A stretch of DNA of 64,000 nucleotides from NCBI RefSeq assembly GCF_963259705.1, contig NC_081840.1:150782282-150846281 (forward strand), written 5' to 3'. Below are positions 23,510 to 31,566 of the stretch, one piece after another. Numbering within the stretch: position 1 is the stretch's first letter; every line of letters starts with the position of its first letter. Under the pieces are notes generated by a model. That model ran no database searches, was not told where the DNA came from, and saw nothing but the letters and a program-made list of their open reading frames with translations. Origin of the DNA: Myotis daubentonii (Eukaryota > Chordata > Mammalia > Chiroptera > Vespertilionidae). The translations under genes were made by a program, and so were the position numbers.

Positions 23510-23948
23510 TGTGCCAAGCGGCACGGCCATGGGTGAACCTGAGAGGGGGCGGTGAAGGATGGAGAAGACAGACAAGAGAATAAAGCTGGGGCTAGGTGGG
23601 ACGCTGCCCTCTCTGATGGAGAGACAGTGCCACAGCCTACAAGCCGAGTCTTTATTTTATAGCCAGATTCCATGAGGCAAAGTAAGGACGTGGTTTCAAT
23701 GTTCTTGCGGGTTTCCAATCTACTCAATTACATGCACCTGATCAAGCTTTGTTTACTTGCTGCACCTCCCACAGCCCATATCACTTAGTCACATGGGACC
23801 ACAGGTTTGGACCATAAGGTCAAGCTTACAACTATAGCCTTTGGCTATAATTGTGCTGGGACTTGCACGTGGCTTTACCATGAGAGAATTGTGCCCTCTC
23901 ATTAGTCCCAGGCTTGAACCTGTCCAAACGCTGTAGCCACTCTCCACA
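23510..23948 (-). mobile_element. Solo LTR of a class II (betaretrovirus-like) endogenous retrovirus, antisense
   Basis: A 439-bp block begins TGTG and ends CACA and is flanked by a perfect 6-bp duplication GTCCAG (23504-23509 and 23949-23954). Six-base duplications and TG...CA ends are typical of class II endogenous retroviruses. On the minus strand a TATAAAATAAAG motif (23651-23662) combines a TATA box with an AATAAA signal, followed by a pyrimidine-rich stretch expected for R-U5. No gag, pol or env lies nearby, so it is a solo LTR left by recombination. The exact family is not known. Confidence 0.85.
23651..23662 (-). promoter_or_regulatory. TATA box / polyA signal of the solo LTR
   Basis: Minus-strand TATAAAATAAAG, about 290 bp from the LTR's 5' end. 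TATA-like and AATAAA hexamers overlap. Functional status is inferred from position only. Confidence 0.6.
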
Positions 23949-24335
23949 GTCCAGATTTTATAGAATTTTTTAGCATTTTTGTTTCATTGAGCCTGATACT
24001 AATATTGCTCTTAATTTTCTATGTGCGTGTGTTAAACAGTAGTTTTGATTCTGATTGTTAAAGTTCTGTTATATAGCTCTAATATTCTGAAAAGTCCTTA
24101 GCACAAAGAGTTTTACATATGAATAAATATCAAAACAAGCAATTATAGGCATAATTATATAGAATAATATAAAATTCTAGTAATAATTTTAAGTTACAAA
24201 AGACAAAATTCCTAAATAATAATTGTGAAATTTGCAAACTCTATTCAAAAACAGCCCAAAAATCTAAAGAAAAGAAAACATACAAAATGACTGTAATATA
24301 TTCATTATATAATAATTTACCTTATTATTACATGA
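23949..24335. other. No recognised feature
   Basis: AT-rich DNA between the solo LTR and the Helitron pair. Confidence 0.5.
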
Positions 24336-24797
24336 CTAGAGGCCCAGTGCACAAAAATTTGTGCACTCAGGGGGATCCCTCAGCCTGGCCTATGCCCTCT
24401 TGCAGTCTGGCACCCCTCAGAGGATGTCCACCTCTGGCTTAGGTCCGCTCCCTGGCGGATCCAGCCCAAGCTGACAGTCAGACATCCCTCTGGCAGCCCG
24501 GGACCCCTCGGGGTATGTCCACTTGCCAGCAGGGAGCAGGCCTAAGCTGCAGTCAGACATCCTTAGTGCTGCTGAGGAGGCGGGAGAAGCCCCCACCACC
24601 ACCACCACTGTGCTGACAGCCATCAGCCTGGCTTGTGGCTGAGCAGAGCTCCCCCTGTGGGAGAGCACTGACCACCAGGGGGCATCTCCTGCATTGAGCA
24701 TCTTTCCCCTGGTAGTCAGTGTGTGTCATAGTGACCAGTCATTCCCAGTTGTTCTGCTGTTAGGGTCAATTTGCATATTACCTTTTTATTATATAGA
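24336..24797 (-). mobile_element. HeliBat-type Helitron (462 bp), antisense
   Basis: On the minus strand it runs from TCTATATAATAAAAAGG and the 'taatatgcaaattgacccta' block to a terminal hairpin (GTGCAC-AAATTTTT-GTGCAC on its strand) and GGGCCTCTAG. The base before CTAG on the plus strand is A. It is the same subfamily as 55944-56404 (461 bp). It abuts a second Helitron directly at 24798. It contains a CTCF-like block CCACCAGGGGGCAT at 24672-24685 and a CAC trinucleotide run at 24595-24607. Confidence 0.92.
24672..24685 (+). promoter_or_regulatory. CTCF-like motif inside a Helitron
   Basis: CCACCAGGGGGCAT fits the core CTCF motif (CCASYAGRGGGCRSY-like). A weaker inverted partner ('tcccctggtagtcag') lies at about 24704-24719. 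The same block is present in the sibling element at 55944-56404. Binding is not shown. Confidence 0.5.
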
Positions 24798-24844
24798 ATA
24801 GAGGCCTGGTGCATGGGTGGGAGCTGAATGGTTTGCCCTGAAAG

Positions 24845-25175
24845 GTGTCCTGGATCAGGGTGGGGGTCCTGCTTGGGTGCCTGGCCAGCTTGGGTGAGGG
24901 GCTGATGGCTGTTTGCAGGCTGGTCAAGCCCCCCAGTGGGGACCCTCACTCCATGGGGTTTTGGCCAGCCTGGATGAGGGGCTGATGGCTATTTTCAGGC
25001 TGCCCAAACCTCCTTCAGGGTTGGAGTCCCCACTGGGGTGCCTGGCCAGCTTGGGTGAGGGGCTGAGGGCCATTTTCAGGCTGCCCAAACCCCCTTCAGG
25101 GTGGGGGTCCCCACTGGGGTGCCTGGCCAGCCTGGGTGAGGGGCTGATGGCTGTTTTCAGACTAACCAAGTCCCC
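24845..25175. repeat. 81-bp minisatellite inside a Helitron
   Basis: The block ctggccag...gaggggctga starts at 24881, 24961, 25042 and 25123, spacings of 80, 81 and 81 bp, with the units diverged from each other. Because 81 is divisible by three, both strands keep open frames across it; these are not taken as genes. Confidence 0.9.
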
Positions 25176-25271
25176 GGGTGACTGAAGCTCCCAACCTTTC
25201 CTTTTTTTTTTTTATTCGTTCCAGCTCCGTGGCCATGGCAACTGGAAGCAGGTATCTGGGGTTTATTTACC

Positions 25272-25430
25272 TTCTATAATTGAAACTTTGTTGCCTTGAG
25301 AGGAGGCAGCAGCCGGTAGGGAAGCTTGGCTTCTTCCATCATTGGGGCAACCAAGCCTCCTGCTTGCTCCAGCTCCGTGGCTGCCAGCTGCCATCTTGGT
25401 TGGGTTAATTTGCATATAGTCACTCTGATT
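25272..25430 (-). promoter_or_regulatory. Promoter/first-exon-like module carried by a Helitron
   Basis: On the minus strand: CCAATCAGAG (about 25421-25430), ATGCAAATTAA (about 25404-25414), AAGATGGCAGC (25387-25397; a YY1-type element overlapping an ATG), then about 110 bp open from that ATG up to AAG|GTAAAT at about 25272. The 25387-25430 motif order is also found in the Helitron at 37979-38753. It resembles a captured host gene 5' end; the donor gene is not recognised. Confidence 0.45.
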
Positions 25431-25604
25431 GGCTGGTGGGCGTGGCTTGGGGCATAGTGAAGGTATGGTCAATTTGCATGTTTGTCTAATATTAGGTAAG
25501 ATGATGATCATTATATCACCACATCCTGGCACATACTAGTCCATGTAAACAAATATATTTTTACTGACTTGCTGATTTTTTTAACTGACTTATTGATATA
25601 GCCT

Positions 25605-25850
25605 TTTCACATGTTGAACACCTACTCATCTTTTACTAAAGATCATATGGCAGCTTCTCAGAGAATGTGTCTTTGTTACTTCCATAGCACCTTGTTGATG
25701 AACTTATTTGGTCATCCAAATCATTGCACCACGGTTTTATGTTTACTAGTCTATTTATTTAGAATAGAAGCATGTCTTGTCTTATTAATAACTGTAGGAG
25801 AGTATGTGGCACATAACAGATACCCAATACATGTCTGCTAAATTGATTAC
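25605..25850 (+). mobile_element. L2-like LINE 3' end, sense
   Basis: 'gcagcttctcagagaatgtg', 'atagaagcatgtcttgtctt' and 'tatgtggcacataacagata' followed by 'cccaatacatgtctgctaaa' follow the L2 3' end in order. Confidence 0.6.
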
Positions 25851-26139
25851 TTTATATAATAAGCATATGTTATTTTTTCCTTCAAATTAATAAGAATTGT
25901 GACATATATAGAACTTTTTACTATCTCCTTCCAAGTGCTAATAGCATATTTTTTACATTTCCAATCTACCAAGATATCATCTTTTCTCACTAGTGTGCCT
26001 CATTATCCAACCATCCATGATATATAACTTATGAAGATACGATTTGTGGCAGGAGAACAATATGTACAAATAGGAGCTTTAAGGGTATTTAGACATTGAG
26101 GAGACTATAGTAGAAGATAGAGACTAGAAAAATGAAAGG
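25851..26139. other. No recognised feature
   Basis: AT-rich DNA with nothing assignable. Confidence 0.45.
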
Positions 26140-26345
26140 AAGAATAAGAAATATATTAAGGACTTACTACATGAGAGTATTATTTTACTTAATAATCGCT
26201 AGGGTATATTATTATAAATTATCAGAGAAAATAATTATATTCTTTTTTTTAAAAGGGCATCACAGCCAATGGAAGGCAGGACTGGGCATTGAATCCAGTC
26301 AGCCCACTCCAGTCAGCATTCTCCCACACAGCTCGTCACCTCCCT
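26140..26345 (-). mobile_element. MIR SINE, antisense, diverged
   Basis: 'ttaaggacttactacatgag', then 'catcacagccaatggaaggc' and 'aggactgggcattgaatcca' follow antisense MIR. Confidence 0.55.
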
Positions 26346-26800
26346 CAAGCCACGGTGACCGTTATGTAGACATTTGCATTAATCTCTAAATCAAATATAA
26401 ATGAAGTACCTGTACTGATGCAATGACCATGGAAATAAACGGAAAAAAGAGACTCAGGTGGCATGTAGTAAGTGTTTGACTGGGCTTGGTGACTAGTTAG
26501 CTATGAGGGTTAGACAATGGAGAAATTGAAGGTGCTCCTTTTTCAAATTTTGGATCATTTAAAGTTGTCCAAAAAAAAAGGACACAAAACAAATTTTGAA
26601 AAATATTACTAATTGGAGAAAGAAAATAAGGCTATTTTTACACATGCACACATACAACAATGTAGTTGTGTGTTTTTCCCCCAAATTGCCATTAACTCAG
26701 GAAAGAAATAAGATTGGTACCTACTTTGCAGTTGATTTGTGGTATATATAATGGTAAGTTCATATATCCACTGTATCTTTTTAATGATTATATTAATAAT
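26346..26800. other. No recognised feature
   Basis: AT-rich; no gene seen. Confidence 0.45.
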
Positions 26801-27177
26801 TGTAATGGACTGAATTTTGTGTCCCTCCTCCCCCAAAGTCATACATTGTAGCTCTAATCCTCAATGTGACTATCTTTGCAGTTAGGGCCTGTGAAGAAGT
26901 GATCAGGTTAAATGTGTCATAAAAGTAGGGTTGTAATCCCATAGGACTAGTGCCCTTATATGAAAAAGAAAAGACACCAGAGCCCTCATTCTCTACCCTG
27001 TGATGAAAAAGCAAGAAGACAGCCATCAACAAGCCAGGAAGAGAGCACTGCCCAACTATGCGGGCACCCTAACCTCAGAATTCTAGCCCCAGAACTGTGA
27101 AAAAGCAAATTGCTGTTGTTTAAGCCACACAGCCTATACTATTTTGTTACGGTATATGCAGCTAGCTGACTAATACA
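26801..27177 (+). mobile_element. MaLR-type solo LTR (377 bp), sense
   Basis: Begins TGTAATGGACTGAATTTTGT and ends GACTAATACA, with 'gccaggaagagagcactgc', 'cccagaactgtgaaaaagca' and 'tgttgtttaagccacacagc' in order, the layout of ERVL-MaLR LTRs. Flanking pentamers ATAAT (26796-26800) and ATGAT (27178-27182) differ by one base, a plausible 5-bp target duplication. No internal region is attached. Confidence 0.8.
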
Positions 27178-27184
27178 ATGATAT

Positions 27185-27300
27185 TTTATTAATTTGACAA
27201 ATATCTATTGAGAGTCTTCTGTGTGGCAAGTACTATGCTAGATGTTGTGAAGCTGAATGAGATACTGTCTCTACCTTCAAGAAATTTACAAAGAAAGAAG
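27185..27300 (+). mobile_element. L2/MIR-type mammal-wide repeat fragment
   Basis: 'tctattgagagtcttctgtg', 'ggcaagtactatgctagatg' and 'actgtctctaccttcaagaa' match the common mammal-wide repeat text; L2 and MIR3 could not be told apart by eye. Confidence 0.5.
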
Positions 27301-28082
27301 TGGAGGTTATTAGAAAAATGGGAAAAACCCACAGTCCCCAAATCTGTAATATAGAACATCATAAACAAATGTCAGTAATGTCATTAACTGGTCAAATGAT
27401 CTGGGAGCAATTCTAGACCTTGTGCAAATTTTTCATCATCAAGCAATTACTGTACTGCAATCATACATTTCAGCACTTAATTCAAATTTAAGAAATATCC
27501 GAAGCTAGACAAGAAATTCAGTTTTTGCTTTTGAAGGTTAAAAAAATAAAGTAACAGTTATGACAAATGTATACATAGGTCACAATCCATCATAGATTAT
27601 ACAAATGACATTTACACAGGGGTAAGCTTATAGAATTAAAAATGTGCTTTGGATGACAAAGAGAAAGTTCTGAAAGAGACTTCTTTTGAATTAGGTCTTT
27701 AATGGATAATTTAGTAGTTAGTTACACAGTATGATAGCCTTATGTAAAAGCTTATTTTAAAAAATATATGCCAATCCATAAAATATTAAAAAAAAAAGAT
27801 GACCCTGAAGCTTTTTCCCATTAGGAGAAATTGATGTGATTCAGGAAAGAAAAGAATTTAGGAGATTGAATTTCCAAAATTGTCTAAAGTTATCTATCAG
27901 TTGAGAAATAAGTTAAAACCTGAAATATTATTCCACTGGAATTTGGCCAACTAGCAATTTAGAAAAGCCAACCATTTATTGTAGTATTGATTTCAAACTA
28001 CAGAAAGATATGAAGACTAGTCATCATATCATCCTATCAAACACATGGCAGATTTCATCCTAGCTGCTTGCTTAATTGCCTA
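27301..28082. other. No recognised feature
   Basis: AT-rich DNA up to the target duplication of the LTR at 28089. Confidence 0.5.
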
Positions 28083-28088
28083 TGTCTT

Positions 28089-28887
28089 TGCCGGGAGCTG
28101 GTCCATCCTTGCTGTTTCAAGGGACCTGGCATATATGGCATACGGTTCTTAATATGTTTGCTCACCTTCTTGGCGCTGTGTTTTAACCAAGGTCACCTCT
28201 CCGAGAAAGGTTGAATCCCCAGGTAGGGATTTTCCCCTGAAGTTAGGGAGGGAATAAAACCCCTCAACTAAGTGCCAGGCGGGTAATTAATCACTTTAAC
28301 TATGAACAATCATGCTTAAGCTACATAATCTTTACTCCCTGGAATGGAGATAAGAAACGCCCTAACCTTTGTAATAGAGATTGATAGGATTGAATCAACT
28401 GGTATAAATACAGATGTAACAAGACAGCAAGAGACAGAACTTATAAGACAGAACTTAGAACACAGGGCTTGGAAGACAGGACCAAGAGAGACAGAGCCTA
28501 GGCACAGAACCTACACAGAACGTTCTCTAGGGACAGAAGAACTTCGCTGGCGAGAGCATGCCGGAGGATCCTGGACAGGGACTGGCCTCGGAGCCTGGAG
28601 GCGGAGCCTGGCGAGAGAGCATGGCAGGGGATCCTGGACTGAACCTGACTGCGGAGATTGGCAGGAGAGCCTGACTAGAACCTGGTGACTGAACCTGACT
28701 GGAGTACCTGGACAGAACCTCTCTGGAGATCCTAACCAGAACCTCTCTGGAGATCCAGACCAGGACTTGGCTGGAGATCCTGGCTAGGCTGCTGATCAAC
28801 TGAACGCTGTCTCCGCGTCCTTCCTTCTTTGCCGACTCCGTCCACGCCTTTGGGGACCCCTGGACCCGCTGGGGTTGGACCCCGGCA
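28089..28887 (+). mobile_element. Solo LTR of a class II-like endogenous retrovirus (799 bp), sense
   Basis: Begins TGCCGGGAGCTGG and ends GACCCCGGCA, giving a 7-bp terminal inverted repeat (TGCCGGG/CCCGGCA). It is flanked by a perfect 6-bp duplication TGTCTT (28083-28088 and 28888-28893). A TATAAATA box lies at 28403-28410 and an AATAAA at about 28253, upstream of the TATA. The middle (28430-28790) is a purine-rich series of degenerate 'agaacctgactggag' units. No internal genes are attached, so it is a solo LTR. Assignment to class II rests on the 6-bp duplication only. Confidence 0.82.
28403..28410 (+). promoter_or_regulatory. TATA box of the LTR
   Basis: TATAAATA, about 315 bp into the LTR, followed by CAGATG and a purine-rich region. 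This is the expected place for the U3/R promoter; activity is not shown. Confidence 0.55.
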
Positions 28888-29350
28888 TGTCTTCTAGACC
28901 TAGTTGATAAGCTTTATGTGCACAGAAACTCTGTTTTTCTTGTTTACCAGTACCTAGTGCAGGGCTTTGATTTACAGTCCAGAGTGAATATATATTTATT
29001 GATCAAATGAAGGTATAAACATACAATTATTTAACTCTAAAATGCAAGATCAGTATTTAGTAATATAAATTAAATGGCTTTGTCACTTTGCCTAAGAAAA
29101 TTAATAGTATTTCAATGTGAATTAATAATTTCAATATAAATCAATATACAAATCATGTAATATTAATCATTAAAGACTATTCGCATGTAATTGAAAAGAC
29201 TTAATGTGATGTAGGTGTACCTTGTAATGAGAAGTTTTTGGAGAGATGCAAATGATGTAGAGAATGAGTAAGGACTAGAAACCACATTTTATAACCTGGT
29301 GATGAAAAAGCGGTCAGATGTTGCAAAGATAGGAAGGGCATTTCGTAGTA
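28888..29350. other. No recognised feature
   Basis: AT-rich; nothing assignable. Confidence 0.45.
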
Positions 29351-29515
29351 CAGTGGTGCCTTGACTTACTAGTTTAATTCGTTCTGAGACCAAGCTCGTT
29401 AAGGAGCTCGTTAACTCAAATTACTCTATCAACTCAATGCAAAAAATCAGACGAGAGACAGCTGGTATCTCAAAAAACTCGTTAGTCGGGACACTCGTAA
29501 GTCAAGGCCCCACTG
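29351..29515. mobile_element. Tc1/mariner-superfamily MITE (165 bp)
   Basis: Inverted ends CAGTGGTGCCTTGACTTACT and TAAGTCAAGGCCCCACTG (one mismatch in the first 18 bp), flanked by TA on both sides (29349-29350 and 29516-29517). The CAG ends and TA duplication fit a pogo/Tigger-like MITE. The interior repeats 'ctcgtta' several times. No coding capacity. Confidence 0.8.
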
Positions 29516-29750
29516 TAGTTCTAATGTAACGGTAGACTATAGAAGTAGATAGACAGTGAACACAGTCTCATTAACAAACTCTCCAAGGGTGTTTAGAATA
29601 GTAATATACATAGGAACTGCAGTATTTATCAGTTGCTCTCTTCTCAAGGATATAAAAATTATTAAAATAATTTAAATATTACTGAAACTAGGTAGGAATG
29701 TGGAAGTCACTCGACTAGACACAAAATACATTTATATCACTTTCTATTTT

Positions 29751-29932
29751 ATTTCATTTTTATTTTTTAAATTCTCACCCAACGATATGTTTTAGAGTTT
29801 TTGGTTTTTAGCTTTGGTTTTTTGTTTGTTTTGTATTTTATAGAGAGAGAGATGGGAAGAGAGAAAGAAAGAAATATCATTGTGAGAGAGAAACATCAAT
29901 GCTCCAACTAACTGAGCCACCTAGCCAGGGCT
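29751..29932 (-). mobile_element. Ves-type SINE, antisense, internally deleted, with target duplication
   Basis: The minus strand starts 'gccctggctaggtggctcag' and ends in the 'gggtgagaattt' tail variant. The B-box region is deleted, and T-rich filler replaces part of the tail. The 12-bp duplication ACTTTCTATTTT is perfect at 29739-29750 and 29933-29944. Confidence 0.85.
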
Positions 29933-30211
29933 ACTTTCTATTTTTAAACAAACAGGGCAATGAATGATATTATGTGTTAGTCAGCTTGATTTTGAAATCC
30001 AGAAACATTGAAACAAACCAAATAAAAAATGCAAATGCATAAAGGATTAATATATATGATAATTGAAGTGCCAATTTGGTTAACAAATTTAATTTATATC
30101 TATATAGGACTACTGAGTATAAAAGTATAGAGAAACAATATTTGTAATACCATTCAACTCAGCATTATAGCATCACTACAGACTTAGAAATATTTCTGAC
30201 TTTATTTTAAT

Positions 30212-30408
30212 GGCTCAGTAGTTGAGCATCGACCTATGAACCAGGAGGTCACGTTCAATTCCCAATTTGGACACATGCCTGATTACAGGCTCAGTCCCCA
30301 GTGTGGGGTGTGCAGGAGGCAGCCAATCAATGATTCCCTCTCATCATTGATGTTTCTATCTTTCTCTCCCTCTCCCTTCCTCTCTGAAATCAATAAAAAT
30401 ATTTTTAA
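30212..30408 (+). mobile_element. Ves-type SINE, sense, 5' truncated
   Basis: Lacks the first few bases of the head and starts at 'ggctcagtagttgagcatcg'. The B box is degenerate ('cacgttcaattcccaa'). The body 'gtgcaggaggcagccaatca' and tail 'aatcaataaaaatattttta' are intact. Confidence 0.85.
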
Positions 30409-30412
30409 ATAA

Positions 30413-30699
30413 AATCAGCTAATGAAGCTTGCTGAAATATACTTTTCATGCAATGGTTATCAGTGGTTAGTTGCCAACATAAGAGAATAAAAAGGGACAA
30501 GGAAAGTTAAACAGAGCTGAGATGATGTCTAGGAGTGATCTCTTGGTATTTTTATAAGATGACTGGAAAATGCTAGTAAATACAAATAATTTCTGCTGAT
30601 GGTACAATATGGTAAAAAGTGGCTAGTTTTATAGAAAATATACAAGAAATTAATACAATTCTTGTCCATTTTGTACATAATCAGAGGGAGAGGAAAGAA
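30413..30699. other. No recognised feature
   Basis: Short unique-looking stretch before the ERVL internal region. Confidence 0.4.
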
Positions 30700-31344
30700 T
30701 TCCAGTTATCAGAACCTTTCTCCTTTCAGACTTATTAGCTAGCCATGCCACTCTCTGCTGCCTGTAAGTCCCTGTATATTTTTATCTCAGACCACTTCTC
30801 CATTAAGTAGATGACCAAATACTGCCCACTGCACTCCTTCTGTAAGTACCTCTGAGTGGGTTGCATTGTACCACCAGTTTACTGACATATTAAGTGTAGT
30901 CAACTGTAAGGCGTGCTCAGCCATTTTCTTTCTCCAGCAGCTGGCCATCAGGAACCATGTGCCCATAGGTAACGGCTAAGAGAGATGCTGGTTAACAGTG
31001 GAGAATGGTGCGGGCATTGGAGTCACCTGCTCGTGCAAATGATGTGTGTTGCTGACCCGGCTCACGCCTGATCGTGGATGTAGCATTCCGACCTTTAAAT
31101 GAATTGCTAGCGACTGGGTAAGTCTGAACAAAACCAGCTTGCAACGAGCAGTTCTGACTACACGGTCACTCTGTACCCCTTGAGCAAATTTCAGGAGTTA
31201 TTTTTAAAACGGTTTTTAGTTCTCTGGTGCAGACAGCATGACCTCGCCCTAGAACATATGGGTCTGCATTGTGATTCTCATATTGAGGCTTGCCGTAAGT
31301 TCTACATGGTTTTCCCCCTCTGCCGATGCTTTAGGACCATAAGG
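30700..31344 (-). mobile_element. ERVL internal region, 3' part of pol, antisense
   Basis: Continuous with the ERVL pol text beyond the hAT MITE at 31345. In antisense order this corresponds to the integrase end of pol. Example blocks are 'catatgggtctgcattgtga' and 'tctcatattgaggcttgccg' near 31260. It is full of stops. The 5' limit near 30700 is approximate. No LTR or env was recognised at this end. Confidence 0.6.
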
Positions 31345-31566
31345 CAGTGGTTCTCAACCCTGGCTGCACATTAGAATCACCTGGGAATCTTTTTAAAATC
31401 CTGATTTCTGGGCCTCATCCTCTGGAAATTCTGTTTCTTTGTTATGGGGAGGGGCCACAACATTAGTAACAAAGAAACAGAATTTCCGGAGGATGAGGCC
31501 CAGAAATCAGGATTTTAAAAAGATTCCCAGGTGATTCTAATCTGCAGCCAGGGTTGAGAACCACTG
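31345..31566. mobile_element. Long-palindrome hAT MITE, copy 2 (222 bp)
   Basis: Same length and nearly the same sequence as copy 1 at 21603-21824. CAGTGGTTCTCAACC at the left end is matched by GGTTGAGAACCACTG at the right. The flanking 8-mers CCATAAGG (31337-31344) and CCATAAGA (31567-31574) are a hAT target duplication with one mismatch. It interrupts the ERVL pol region. Confidence 0.93.

Larger units (their letters stand above)
24798..25501 (-). mobile_element. HeliBat-type Helitron with 81-bp tandem repeats and promoter/exon-like cargo, antisense
   Basis: The minus strand starts TCTTACCTAATATTAGAC (T follows at 25502 on the plus strand, as expected) and ends CATGCACCAGGCCTCTAT, where CTAG has decayed to CTAT. 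It is joined head-to-tail with the Helitron at 24336-24797. Inside, in element order, come a GC-box-like CCACGCCC, a CCAATCAG box, an octamer ATGCAAAT, a YY1-like CAAGATGGCAGC, and a short open stretch ending AAG|GTAAAT (splice-donor-like, about 25272). These are followed by an AATAAA plus A-run, and then about four 81-bp repeats. Confidence 0.85.

Noticed and set aside
24913..25185. 90-codon repetitive frame
   Set aside because: Product of the 81-bp minisatellite in a Helitron.
28344..28688. 114-codon frame
   Set aside because: Inside the repetitive purine-rich part of a solo LTR; repeat periodicity explains the open frame.
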